NCBI RefSeq assembly: GCF_030704535.1
Contig: NC_081818.1
Coordinates: 1,935,001-1,999,000, forward strand
DNA: 64,000 nucleotides
Origin: Vitis vinifera
Lineage: Eukaryota > Streptophyta > Magnoliopsida > Vitales > Vitaceae
Reading direction: 5' to 3'
The notes under the pieces are model-generated. The model was not told the DNA's origin. It saw nothing but the letters and a program-made list of their open reading frames with translations, and made no database searches. A program made the translations under genes and the position numbers. Numbering within the stretch: the stretch's first letter is position 1; each line of letters opens with the position of its first letter. Shown here in pieces: positions 51,525 through 64,000 of the stretch.

Positions 51525-54500
51525 AAAATTTATCTTCTTCTGCTTTAATACTTAAATATAAATAGAAATTAATTTAATAAGCATTAAGTATTAATAGGGT
51601 AAAAGTGAGTTGTTAGAAGTCTTTATTATCAACTAGGTTCAATTAAAAAATAAAGTCTCAATTGTCAATTACTAATATTTTTTTTCAATCTAAAATTTCA
51701 ATTACCAATTAAGTTTTAGCTGAAAAAATAAACTTCAATTACCCTTGAAGCTTCATTTTTTTTAAGGATGATCTAATAGTCACATGTCCGGAAAGAAGCC
51801 ATATTGATGAAAAGGTTGCTAGATGAAGAAAGTTGTCATTTATTTATAGGCATGTGATAAATTATTTTATACATGATATATGAATTTGGATTATATTAAT
51901 TTTAAATAAAAAATTAATTTCATTTTTTTTTCATTTTTCAACCTTAAACATAATTAAAATATTAATTTTCATAAAAATAAAAATATTTTTTATTTATATA
52001 TTATATTTCCTTTTAATAAATTTTAAAATTTTAAAAATAAAAAATTGAAAAAAATGAAAAGTGTTGAAAATTTTTAAACACGAGACGAGTATGAGAATTT
52101 CTTATGCTCACCCCACCCGCTCCATTTAATTTTATTATTATTATTATTATTATAAGGATGAGAATAGATATAAATAAATGAGAAGGGTTGGGATGAGAGT
52201 AACCCATCCTAAACTTGTTCCATTGTAATCCCTAATTGAATGCAATAAAAGTCAATTTACTATTGGTCTATTATGAGTAAAAATATAAATATTATAGGTA
52301 ATTAGTCATAATTTTAAACTTTTTATTTTGTTTAATAAATATATAAGTATATAACATCCAAAAATATAGCTATAAATTTTAACACTTGATCATATTTGAA
52401 TTGATCTTTATTTATTCTAAACCTAACTCTAACCTTGATCGTAACCCCATTTAATGTTCAAAGTATCTAACTTAAACCTATTTTTTAAAACTTGAATTAA
52501 AATTAAATTCGATTAATGTTGATTAATATTGAATTGTAAAGTTTAAATTAATTTTATTATGCTTCGCTTGAGATGTCTAGGGTCTAACTCCCTGTTGAGT
52601 TCGTAGGATCGAGTTATTTGGTTAGCTCGGGGGTTGAAGGGAGCAACACTTTCTAAAAATTATTTTGTTAATATGATGAATGACGAGTTTGTCCCTATTA
52701 TATATTTAATCCTTTATGTTTTAAGTTTTGTTTTGAGATGGTGAAATGTATTTTTTTAGAAGCTTCATCATTGTACTAATTCTTTCTTTGATTAATGTAT
52801 TGTTGAGTGTTAGTATACTATGTGGACATAAGGATCATATTGATTAACAAATCACATTAAAATCTCATATTTTTTCGTAATTTTCTGCTTGTGTGTGCAT
52901 GGTTTTGGTTAATAATAAATATAATTTCATATTAATTGGATTGATTGACTTAATGACTTTAAATATATATATATATAAATTTAAGATCTATTTCACTAAA
53001 TCTTTTATTAATCAATTATATAAATACAAGTATTATTAATAGCATTTATTTAACTAAATATTTAAAACATTTTTAAACCAATATCATAAAAGGTAAGTTT
53101 TATAATATACATTTACTTAGTCAATAAAATGAATCAAAAATTCTAAAGCAAAATGAAAAACAAAGTAAAGTAAATGTTCCATATTAGTTTAAAATAAAAA
53201 ATATATTATATTCCAATATTTTCTATTAAAAAATAAGAAATTTCTCTCATGTTTAATATTTGTTTGAAAATTATTCTATAATTTATAAGCCATTAAATAA
53301 TTTTTAATTCCTTCTTTAATAATAAATGTGGTTAAAATACTTAAAATTTATAAATGAAAATTTTATAATATGTTGTTAAATATATAAAAACATTTTATAT
53401 ATTTAATTATTATATTAGCATTATTTTAGGTCATATTATACACATTTTTCTTGATTATTTCCTATTTTTTATAACTAAAATTTAGCTTTTTAATCAAAAT
53501 TTGAAAAATGAGTAATTTATAAACAAAATTTAAAAAATAAGAGAAAATATGAGATAAATAAATTTAAGATCTATGCCATATATCTCGATTTATGATTATC
53601 ATATCTAATGTAAATGGATATATAAGAAAAAAATAAAAAAAAGATTGCATAAATTATCTGATCACTTATTTTGGGAGGTGTTTAGTGACATGATGATTTA
53701 TTTGATCTGTTCTCAACTAAATATGAATAAGATATATTATCTCATGTTTTATTATAATGGAACATGACATACATATTCCAAACAAAAATTTTGTATTCAT
53801 AATCAATAATTCAATCCGCACGAATTTTTTATTTATAGCAAAAGTAATTTAAAAAAAATCATTTTTGAAGACACTAACATAATATTTCACATCCGTGGAG
53901 TCTTCTTAGCCATAAAAACGTGCTTTAAAGTCATGAGTACTCATTGGGTTCAAAATGAGTGATATTAAGTAAGCCTTAGTCTTGACCCTACAACGAATGA
54001 AATCGTAATATTTGCATGAGGGATGATTTTGATAGCCGAATTCAAATAGAGAAAAATTTTCCAACACTATATGCATTAGACATATAGACATGTAGACATG
54101 TAGAGCACAACAATATCTACATTAGAGAAAGCTAGTTGTCTCCATAATTATGTATAATTTTAAATGTTTTAAAATATTTTTCATATTTCAATTATGGTTT
54201 AAAATAATCTAAAAAAAGCTAAAAATATCTCAAATTAGTTCTAAAAAATAATCTATTTTCAAAACAAATTCTCACAATGCTGTTTGTGTTAAAAAAAAAA
54301 TAAATAAAGTTAAAAAATGTTTTTATACTATAAAAAAATGAAAAATATTTTTAAGAATAGTTTTAAACAAATTATAATTTTAAAAAGAATTCATTCATCA
54401 TCAACTCTTTAAAATTTCTTACATTATTTAAAATAATAAAAATATCTTATTACAAACAAAAGGAATATTAACACTTTTTTTTTGTACCAAATATTGGATT

Positions 54501-54527
54501 GTTGAAACCCTAATTTAAGACGACTTA
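51525..54527. other. AT-rich intergenic stretch without a supported gene
   Basis: No gene is seen. At 53880-54130 there is another degenerate member of the repeat found in BiP intron 3 (AAAACGTGCTTTAAAGTCAT, then CTCATTGGGTTC, GAGTGATATTAAG). An (ATT)n tract lies at about 52132-52154. Confidence 0.45.
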
Positions 54528-54918
54528 GTGTTTGGTAAACCAATTTAATAATTTAAAATGTCATAATATCTTAATTTATGTCATTAAATAAATTAATTGT
54601 GTTTAATAAAATAATTTAATTATACAACTTAAAGTAAAAAATAATTTTAAATATTTTTAAATTTATATTTATATTTTACCTTTTTATCCTAATTATCTCC
54701 ACAATCTCCTTTTACCAAAACTCTTTTGTCCTAATTATAATTTATAAGAATAAATATGTCAATTTGATAATTTAAAATAAGTTTTAAATTAAATTTATAA
54801 AACAACTTTAATACTTAAAGTAATGATTAAATAATAAATTTTAAGTTAATAACCTAAATATAATTTAACTTAAAATCAATTTAAATCTTTAAATAATAAG
54901 TATTAAGTTTTGCCTTAC
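54528..54918 (-). mobile_element. MITE-like element, GTTTGGTAAA family, reverse copy
   Basis: Reverse-oriented member of the family at 1-371 and 1868-2264. The left end is GTGTTTGGTAAACC. The right side reads as the complement of AAGTTGATTTTAAGTTAAAT-type sequence, and AATTTGACATATTTATTC is recovered on the - strand in the same order. It is about 390 bp and non-coding. Confidence 0.6.
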
Positions 54919-55047
54919 ACCACAATTCCAATTTTAAGTTAAATTAAGTTGACTTTTTTTTTTTAAAAAAAAGGTCGGGTTGGGTTACTTCTAACTAATT
55001 TGCCTGCCTCGATGCAGTACAAGCATGCTTCATGGTTTTTTCCTATT

Positions 55048-55133
55048 AAACGACGTCGTTTTATTTTCCGCCGCTGAATGTCGAAGTCTCCCCTTCACGG
55101 CTTCAACCATACACTTCGTTTAAAGTTTCGCGC
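55048..55133 (+). promoter_or_regulatory. RecQ promoter: palindrome and E2F-type site
   Basis: AAACGACGTCGTTT at 55048-55061 is a perfect 14-base palindrome with a central ACGT-containing core. TTTCGCGC at 55126-55133 matches the E2F consensus TTTSGCGC. Both are just upstream of the predicted leader exon. An E2F site would suit S-phase expression of a DNA-repair helicase. No TATA box is obvious. Confidence 0.55.
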
Positions 55134-55225
55134 GTTGGCGATATTTCCATCTTTACCCCTCCGATTCTCAGCTCTGCAGTTCTAGGGTTTCCAGTTCATC
55201 CTTAATCGCCAATCTCTCTACACAG

Positions 55226-56714
55226 GTGAGACACCATAGTCACATTACCAGATTTATTGAATCTTCAATTTCCGCGATAATTTTTCATCTATTTTTTAGT
55301 TTCAATTGATTGAGTAATGCTCGCAACTTATTTTTGTTTAAAATTTGTCGTTCTTATTTCCCTATTTGTTGATTTAACTTGTAAAATAGTCTTGTTTTAT
55401 TAAAATGTTGTCGTTTTTCCGGTTAATCTTCCGTTTGATTGCTGAGGAAATCCGGGAAAGGAAAAGGAATTGAAAATTTGAATATAATTCTCTATTTTGA
55501 ATTTGAGAAATCTCGATGTTCCACTCAAATGACCTAATGCAGTTGTCTGGTATAGTTGAACTGATTTATTTGTGTTTGTATATATATATTTATATTTATA
55601 CTTATATTTATTTTATTTATATACTTTTTGGTGGGAAGGGGCTTTTGGTATTGGAAAACCTAAAGTTTCAGTTATCTCAAGATTCAAATTGGGGGAAAAT
55701 AGAAGATATTAGTGTTTTGAATTTTAGATTCGTTATTACCTGAATCTGAGGAAAATAAAACCTCCATTCAACCGCACTTGTCACTATTAAACTTGGTTGA
55801 GGTGAGTTTTTCATTTTTCAGAAACCCAGAAACTGAGACTGAAAATTTTAAAATATTGTCCATAGTTTTCTCACAAGCCAAACAGAAGGTAGTGCAATTG
55901 TAGATAATAATTTGGCTTGTATTAATCTGGATTCAAGATGGTTACTAGTGGATATATTTCTGTGTTCAATATACAAATGTGTTTATATTAACCATTAAAA
56001 AAAATGCAAAAATAAAAAAACAAAAAAATCTTGAAATTATTTTTGCCTGATTATATGTTATGACCCTTCTTTGGGGAAGAGCATGTTTAATTTGAGTAAC
56101 ATGTTTTACTTCCTCTCTTTATTTTTTTCAGCCTAATGGGTAATATGGGAAGTTGGAACTAGGACGATTCACTTGTGGAATGACCATAGTACTCTGCTGC
56201 TTTTGAATAACTCAATAAACCCTCATTCATCATCATCCCTTTTTCCATCACCTAGCTTCATTATTTCTGTTCAAATAGGTTTTGATGAACTTTGTTTGGT
56301 TGTTGAGATGACTGAAGAAAAATAATGGAAAGAAAATTTGGAATTCTTTGCTTCATGTTGTTTTAGTCTCAAAACAAAAAAATAAAATAAGGAAGAAGAA
56401 GAAGAAGAAAAGAAAATACACATCTAAGTCAAGCCAAATAGGTGTACTAGGTTTAACTGTGTGGAGGATTTGTGTTTTCCTAGGTTCTGAAAATGAAAAT
56501 GCTTGAGGTCTGCATTTATTCTCTTTCCCATATTTTCTCATAACCAAGTGGAATGTGAAACTTTCACAACAGCTCCCAACTTGACACACCACTTTCTTCA
56601 TATAATTTTGTTAGGACTACATTCTATTTGAGTTACGACTCTTTCTGTCATTATAATAAATGAATACTGATTGTTTAATATATTTTGCCCATTTACTTTG
56701 ATTGGTGCATGCAG
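55226..56714 (+). other. Putative 5' UTR intron of the RecQ gene
   Basis: Donor CACAG|GTGAGA at 55225/55226 and acceptor GCATGCAG|T at 56714/56715 bound a 1.49-kb T-rich stretch before the start codon, with no protein-coding frame of its own. The leader exon would be roughly 55140-55225. Predicted from splice signals only. Confidence 0.5.
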
Positions 56715-56786
56715 TAAGCCAATTGGGTCAACATAATCCTTGTTCTTAACATGTGTCTTTTTCTTCTTGGAAAGTGTTTTCACATT

Positions 56787-59700
56787 ATGGATGGCAACAA
56801 TGTACACTCTGACCAAGTCATTGCAGAGCTGATTGAAATGGGATTTGAGTTTTCAGCTGTTACAGAAGCTATAGAAGTTGTTGGTCCATCATTAGATGAT
56901 GCTATTGAGTTTATTTTGAATGGTCCTCATAGATCCAGTAGGGGGGCATCAAGTAATTCTAAATGTCCTACCAGCACTGGAAAAGCTCTGGACAAAACAG
57001 CTTTGATCTCCTCGCACTCTCTGGATCAAATGCGTCAGTCTAGCATAACAGAACATCTCCAACCAGTAGGTAGATCCAAACGGATCAGAACTAATTCTGT
57101 ATATAATGCAGTATCACCCTATGGGTCAGAGATGTTGCCTGGTCATCTGGAAGAACAGGTGTTGTCATTTTCTGGTGAGGGTTGTAATCTGAAAGCTGCC
57201 TCAGAGTTGTCTGCACTGCCAGTTTGTTGCCAACAAGAGCTGGAGATTGGAAAGGATTGGGTGCAAAGAGTCAATAGTCTCTTGCACAAGCATTTTGGGA
57301 TTTTGTCCTTGAAGAGTTTCCAGAAGGAAGCCCTGTCTGCTTGGTTAGCTCACCAAGACTGTCTTGTTCTTGCTGCAACAGGATCTGGTAAACTAATCTT
57401 TCTTAATGTCTGTTTCGTGTGTATTTAATTAAGTGCATTAATTGGCTATGGACTTGTTGAAATTTCAGATCATTTTGCCTTTCTGTAGGAAAATCTCTCT
57501 GTTTTCAAATCCCAGCACTTCTGACAGGAAAGGTTGTGGTAGTAATTTCACCCTTGATAAGTTTAATGCACGATCAGTGCTTAAAGCTTGCAAAACATGG
57601 GGTGTCAGCTTGCTTTCTGGGGTCTGGACAACCTGACAGCAGTGTGGAGCAAAAAGCAATGAGTGGCATGTATGAGATAATTTATGTTTGCCCAGAGACA
57701 GTATTAAGGTAAGAGATTTGTGATACCGTGAGTCCTATGTTTCAAAGAAGTATGTTGACAGCAAGTGCATTCTCTTATTCTGCAGACTAATAAAACCACT
57801 TCAGAGGCTTGCAGAAAATCGCGGAATTGCACTATTTGCAATTGATGAAGTTCATTGTGTTTCTAAGTGGGGCCATGATTTTCGACCCGACTATAGGTAT
57901 CTTTCTCTCTTCTAGCCCATTTGATGGTTTTCCTTCCTCTTTGACAATTAAAGCATCATTTAGTTCTGTTGTCTATATCAAATATTCTTTTTTGTATACT
58001 TTTGTGAATTGGGCTAGGGTGTATTTAGAGGATCATACCTTGTCTATGATTTACTTTATTGAGTGGCTGTTGTTAAGTAAGGGGAAAGGTTAATTGTCTT
58101 CTTTTTGCCTAGTTTCTCGAGCATTTGATTGTATACTTCATGTGTACTGTTTTCACCGCTTCTAGATGTTTCTAATACAAGCTCTTTTTTACCTATCGAC
58201 AAAAAAAAAAAAAGGTTCTGTTGTCTATATCACTACCATGAAAGTTGGATTATTTGCAGTAAACGCTTATTATCACAATTTTATCTGTCCTTAAATATAA
58301 CCTCAAGTAACCATCAATATTGCAATTGTGCAATTGGTGCAACATGCAGGGAAGTGAGAGTGATATAGTGGATCCAATTTAGAAAATATGCTACCCTACA
58401 AAATAAGTTCCATGCCTATTGTTCTTTTAATTTCTTTCTGTATATGGCTTGATATGTTTTCTTGATGGCACAAGTTACTAGTCCTCCACCTGTCAATCGA
58501 AGTCTAAAAGTCATGCCCTTATCTATCCAATTTACTGTTAATTGTGTTGTTATGCCTACAAATTCTGTATTGGGCTCCAAAACCTATTTCTTACGTCATT
58601 AATTAGAATTATCAGTATATTTTGAGAGATGTTTCCACATGTTTCAGGCGATTATCTGTCTTGCGAGAGAACTTCAGTGCTTGCAGCTTAAAATTTTTAG
58701 AATTTGATATACCAATAATGGCATTGACTGCTACTGCAACAATTTGTGTCCGAGAAGATATCCTTCATTCACTGTGCATGTCAAAGGAAACAAAAATTGT
58801 GCTCACTTCATTTTTCCGATCAAATTTAAGGTTTTCAGTAAGTTGTTCTCTGTTTCTGAATATTGTTCCTGGGATATCATGCATTTTTAGTTGTTTTGTA
58901 ATTCAAACACACCAAGGAGTCCTTATAAGGATTGTCTTCAAGTCCTTTTTAGTAGAACTCTTTCATTGGGTCAAGGATCATATATTTACACATTTCTCTG
59001 TTTTTTACTATGTCTTATGGTAACTTCCTTATTTGTTACGATAACAATATTTGCAATTCATTTGCTGCTATTTTTAGGTAAAACATAGTAGAACATCATC
59101 TCCATCTTCTTATGAGAAGGATTTCTCTGAGTTGATGGATGTGTACACAAAGAGCAAGGTTGGTAAGAAGAAACAAAAAATCTTCTCTCAAGAGTTGGAT
59201 GATGCATCTGATGACTCCACCAGCTCTGCTGATAGGAGCTTATCTGAGGCAGATAGAATGTCTCCAAGTGATGTGGAAAACAATGGTGATGGCTACTTTG
59301 GGGAAAATGATGATGAAGCAAATTCATCGCAGGAAAATGGCTCAGCTGCTTCAAAGCAGAGACAGATGTCAGTCGAATATCTGGAAAATGAGGTTGACCT
59401 CTTTCAGAGTGTAGATGACTGGGATGGTACTATTACTTCTTCAATATTTCTTTTTAAATTTACACAATGTATCGCGTGTAATGTAAAGTTTGATAGGAAT
59501 TCATGAATGATGCTGAAATAAATTTTTTTTCATCACCAAGCTTGAATTAACTTGCATATTGGATGATTATTTCTTCCATATGCTGATTCGTCCCTGCTCT
59601 TTCCATTCTTGCAGTTTCCTGTGGTGAATTCTCTGGACAACCTCCTACTGAACATACATTTGGCTCATCTGAGACATTGGATCCATCAATGAAACTGGAT

Positions 59701-62700
59701 GAAAGATTGACGCTTTTGAAGGGGCCTTTAGAACAAGGACCAACTATCATATATGTTCCTACTAGAAAAGAAACATTAAACATAGCAAAATATCTTTGTC
59801 GGTGTGGTGTAAAGGCTGCTGCTTACAATGCAAAGGTATATATTCTACTATAAAGCACACGAAATACTCCAGATTAATATAGAGTAATTATTATCCTTGA
59901 GTTTATTTCACTTGTGCTCTTGAACTCTTGCTCTATTACTCCAACCCTTCCTCTTCCTTTGACTTAGTTATTGTTTCCAAATTTACGAACCTCATTTTTT
60001 TTCAGAGACCAAAGTTAAAAGTTTTTTTAGGTTTGCCATTGTAGTTAACTGCAGAAAATTGATTGGGTGAGGTCAAATACAATTTCAATTTATATGTGCA
60101 CTTTAAACTCTGCATGCTAATTATAATTTTTAATTGTTCTACTCTACTCTCTTGGTCATTAACTTTTCCCAACATTTCATTGTTGTTGCTTATGTCAGGC
60201 TCACTGAGTCTTTGCTATTTTGCTGGCTCTCCGCTACTGTTTAAACTCATTTCTGGTTGGTACACAGCTAATATATTGGTACTTATTTTCCCCAGTTGCC
60301 GAAATCACATCTAAGGCGTGTTCACAAGGAATTCCATGATAATGCTTTACAGGTATGGATGATAAAGCTTCTCAAGTAGATAATGGAAAAGATAATCATA
60401 GGCTGTCTTGTGTATGCCTTGTATATTTTCTGTGGAAGTTAACCAGATTGTCATTTTGGAGTATCCTCTGTTTGGCTTTTTTCAGATTACAAATCAAATT
60501 TTAGAGAATTTTCCTCAAAATTAACCTGGTGTAGAGAACATTTGGCATATATATTTTTCTTTTCACCTTCTTAATTCATTTTTGCTCTTCACTGCCTTGG
60601 ACATTGTACTGTTATTATTGAGTCTTGTCTTTACAAAAATAACAAATCAATTTTGCGGGTAGCTACTTCTGTCAACCTACTTGGATTATCCAGATAAATC
60701 ATGCGGATACATCTTGTGGGACTAATGTGTGGCTCAAATTTTGATAATACAAATTAACTTGAATTCAGAATCAAATCTATCAAATCAAGGATGTGGATGG
60801 TCTAATTCTCGCATTCTTGATTTTTTCATGGAAATCCTCCTCCTCGTCCTTCTTCTCCTTTCCTCTTTCATTCCTCATGGATAAACAGCTGGCCATCTCC
60901 TCATACTCCATTATTGTGCATATAATATATATATGAATGTAATATCAAATGTTTGTGGCTTGAGTATTCTTTTCTCAACCCTCCAGGTTGTTGTTGCAAC
61001 AATTGCTTTTGGAATGGGGATTGATAAGTTAAATGTCCGAAGAATCATCCATTATGGTTGGCCACAGGTCTATTTTACCTTTTGTCTATTATGTCTATTG
61101 TGTGCATCATTTATCTCTTTCTTGGTAAATTAATTTCAGTTTTTTGATTTTGTTAGTTTCTTTTATTTGTTGGTGTAACTACAGAGTTTAGAAGCATATT
61201 ATCAAGAAGCAGGTCGAGCTGGGAGGGACGGGAAATTAGCAGATTGCAGTGAGTTCATTTACAATTTACAGAAAAGACATTATTTTGATGGAATGGAAAA
61301 ACTTATATGACAAAATTTTTTATAGTCAGATACAACTATTGATATATCCAAATGATATTTTGTCGAGAAATGACATCTCAATATCCCTTTCTAGCCCATA
61401 GTTATATTTGTTTCACAAAGAAGGATTCACATCCAGGTCATAAACTCGAAATAATTGGATAGAGATAGTCCACTATTCATTTTAATTGAACTAAATTGAA
61501 ATTAAAATTGATGATGCTATTAATAATATTAATTATTATTAAATATGTTCTATTTTTGTCAAGCAGTTCTATATGCTAACCTTTCAAGAGTACCAACTCT
61601 TTTGCCAAGTCAAAGAAGTGAAGATCAGACAAAACAAGCATATAAGATGTTATCTGATTGCTTCAGGTTTGTCTTAAATACATTTTCTGCAAACTTTCTC
61701 TCTCTCCTTTTGACATCCATTCTATATTTACTTTGATTTCTTACAGATATGGAATGAATACTACATGTTGTCGAGCCAAAACACTTGTGGAGTACTTTGG
61801 GGAGGATTTTTGTCATCAAAGTTGTATCTTGTATGTATGTCTTCTTTTCATTTGAGGATCTCTTCTATATGGCTGTTGTAATAGAAGCTATTATCTCAAA
61901 TATGAATCTCCTAGAGTGTAAAAGCCATATTTGTCTCGTATTTTGCCAGAGGCCATGTTACTAATCCTGTTCTAATTGTAGACTTAAACATTTCATGAAT
62001 AGTTTAATGTTTAGATCTTATGAGCACATGCCAATTTATTGTCATACATAATGTGAATAATGAGTTTTTGCTCTTCAGCATTTCTTATGTAAGTTAAGCA
62101 TATCTAACATGTTTTTTGTTTTTGAAAGCTATCCTGATAGGACTGCCTCATATGCAGGTGTGATGTGTGTGTTAATGGACCTCCTGAAAAGCAGAATTTG
62201 AAAGATGAGGCAGATACTTTTATGCACGTGATTGCTGCTCATTATGTGAGCATTACAGATTTTTCAAATTTTTTTTTCAGTTATTTTATTTTTATTTTTT
62301 GTGTCCTACACTCTTCAATTTTTGCAAATTTACTTGCTACCGTGAATATTTGTATTAGTGCTTGTGGAGAACTCTGAATTTTACTTATTTTCACCATTTT
62401 TGCAAATTTACTTGCCACCATGAATATTTGTATTAGTACTTATGGAGAACTCTGAATTTTACTCATTTTCACCATCTCAAGAATCATTTAATATTTTAGA
62501 CCATATTCTTAATCTCATCAATAATTGATAACTGATAACTCTTTTTTCTCTTTCACTGCTCATATAAATGTTTTCAATGTAAATAAAATCAAGAAAAAGT
62601 AAACTGAAAAATGGAGGAAGAAGAATGCTATAAGATTTTGAACCACTGTAGCTGTAAGTTAATTACCCTTGTGGATTGTCAAAACTCCAAATAATCTATG

Positions 62701-63655
62701 GGCATATTTTATGTTCTAGACATGGGGATTTGGTTTTCTTCTTGTGTTTAAATTATAGGTATATGTTGTATTTCAGGGGAAGAGCAGTTTTGTGGATGAT
62801 TTGTATGATGGTGTGATATATGGTGATGTTGAACAGCAGAGATTCATGGATAAACCAAATCTCAGGATGCTTGTCAGTAGAATAAGAGAACAGGTAGTTT
62901 CTGAATTTAGCTTCTCTCTCATCTCCCCTTCTCGCTGCATATGAAAGTGGGTGAATGATCATAACGGTGTTTTTATGGTGTATCCACATGCTCATCTGCT
63001 TTGTTGGTTTTTTTTTTTTATCTGTTAAGTTACTGATCTCGATTCAGTGTATATGAAATGTACTTGAATCAGTACAGGCTGATAAACAGCTCTTCTTTTA
63101 TTCTCTCATTTCAGTTGTTTGATGCTTTTCTTTATGATGGTTGCATGCACAGTTTCAAAAATTTGCAGCAACTGATCTGTTATGGTGGCGAGGTCTTGCT
63201 CGAATCATGGAAGATAAAGGGTACATCAGAGAGGGAGAGGACAGGGTATACTCAAGAATTGATATTCCATTTTAGATGATGAGGAATTTTTATGTGAATT
63301 ATTTTCAGGTGATTTCCGTATCATATTCTAACTGCGCTATCCTGTGTAGATCCATGTCCAGATAAAATTTCCAAAGCCAACAAAACTGGGACTGGAGTTC
63401 TTGCAATCCACAACAGAGCAAACATTCGATGTTTATCCCCAAGCAGATATGCTGCTCTCAACGAGAAACCCCAAATCTTATTCCACTTTCTCAGAATGGG
63501 GAAAAGGCTGGGCTGATCCTGAGATTCGTCGCCAGCGCTTAGAAAGGAGGCGATCCCAAAGAAAGCCTAGGAAAAGAAAATCAAGAAAACATCAACCCAA
63601 CATGAAAACGGCTCGTGGAAGGTTAGCAGCAAAACTCTTAATACAGAAACGATAA
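56787..63655 (+). CDS. RECQSIM: RecQ-family DNA helicase, RECQSIM type
   Basis: Fifteen phase-consistent exons: 56787-57387, 57489-57708, 57786-57896, 58648-58837, 59078-59426, 59615-59835, 60296-60352, 60987-61067, 61185-61248, 61567-61666, 61747-61830, 62158-62245, 62777-62893, 63153-63245, 63350-63655; 893 aa. RecQ enzymes are 3'-5' nuclear helicases acting on recombination and replication intermediates. Visible order: a UBA-like segment (about 8-45, [20 protein letters not shown]); motif [14 protein letters not shown] (about 196-208); motif [20 protein letters not shown]; motif III ALTATAT; then an acidic Asp/Ser-rich insertion of about 120 residues (exon 5 and the start of exon 6) that splits the helicase core; [39 protein letters not shown]; Cys residues for zinc (CC...C..CILCDVC); a winged-helix-like part; and a Lys/Arg-rich end ([18 protein letters not shown]). 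The acidic insertion is the hallmark of plant RecQsim. An in-frame ATG at 56751 is an alternative start. Confidence 0.94.
62319..62475. repeat. 78-bp tandem duplication in RecQ intron 12
   Basis: TTTGCAAATTTACTTGCTAC at 62321 recurs at 62399 as TTTGCAAATTTACTTGCCAC, and similarity runs through the whole 78-base unit to TTTTCACCAT. There are only about five differences, so it is recent. It is non-coding. Confidence 0.85.
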
Positions 63656-64000
63656 GTTAGACCCATTTTGCCATGCTGTTTATGTATTAAAACCACAATT
63701 TCATTATTCTTCTTCCTTCTGTCAGTTATCTAAATTTGGAAGTGCGGAGTGCGATCGACTGGTATTGGTAGAATAGATAATAAATTAAATTAACTTTGAA
63801 ATCATTTGGCGGGGATATTGCCTGGTATAGATACTGTGATGAAATCTTAAGGGAAGAATTTTCAACTGCTAAGTAATCATCCTTCATCCTTCATCCTCTT
63901 TGCTCATGGATTTGAACCAAAACTCAGAAAAGAAATGCATCAATGTCAAGTACAACAAATTGTGTCTCTTATCACTAGACGTTATAGATTCTTGTTCAGG
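63656..64000 (+). other. RecQ 3' UTR and downstream flank
   Basis: Contains the likely 3' UTR (ATGTATTAAAACC near 63682, AATAAATTAAATT near 63779). No further gene start is seen before the window ends. Confidence 0.4.

Noticed and set aside
57897-58647. Open frames in RecQ intron 3 that might extend exon 3
   Set aside because: Reading through would break the helicase core between DYR and RLSVLRENF, while splicing at these sites joins the conserved order perfectly.

Overview
This is a dicot plant nuclear segment: strongly AT-rich, gene-poor, with GT-AG introns, many small inverted-repeat elements and microsatellites. Protein sequences, intron style and repeat content are most like grapevine (Vitis), but the species is an inference. 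Seven or eight genes can be supported, and all multi-exon models below were built by hand from open frames plus splice sites that keep the frame.

Left part (1-9.3 kb): repeats and a pair of related two-exon genes of unknown function (2602-3849 and 5948-6767). Each is interrupted by a one-base frame change inside a repetitive acidic, serine-rich tail. Next come two short housekeeping genes on the + strand: a mitochondrial HIG1-domain protein (9436-10976) and ribosomal protein eL22 (12998-15054), whose promoter carries a telo box and a TGGGCT site.

Middle part: a 12-exon NADPH oxidase of the RBOHB type lies on the - strand (19906-24551, 894 aa). A 430-bp sequence close to its 3' end is duplicated 2.6 kb further downstream. 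From about 25 to 42 kb there is no convincing protein gene. This stretch holds two kilobase-scale tandem duplications (about 26.0-28.8 kb and 39.4-41.8 kb), several MITE-like elements, microsatellites and one GC-richer island with a TATA box near 34.8 kb that may be a non-coding transcription unit.

Right part, all on the + strand: a class I formin (42447-46118, 965 aa), an ER-type HSP70/BiP (47846-51385) whose reading frame is broken just before its ER-retrieval tail, and a 15-exon RecQ-family helicase of the RECQSIM type (56787-63655, 893 aa). The genes are not functionally linked in the bacterial sense. HIG1, eL22, an FH11-like formin and RECQSIM do however recall two Arabidopsis chromosome blocks (At3g05 and At5g27), which suggests old conserved synteny.
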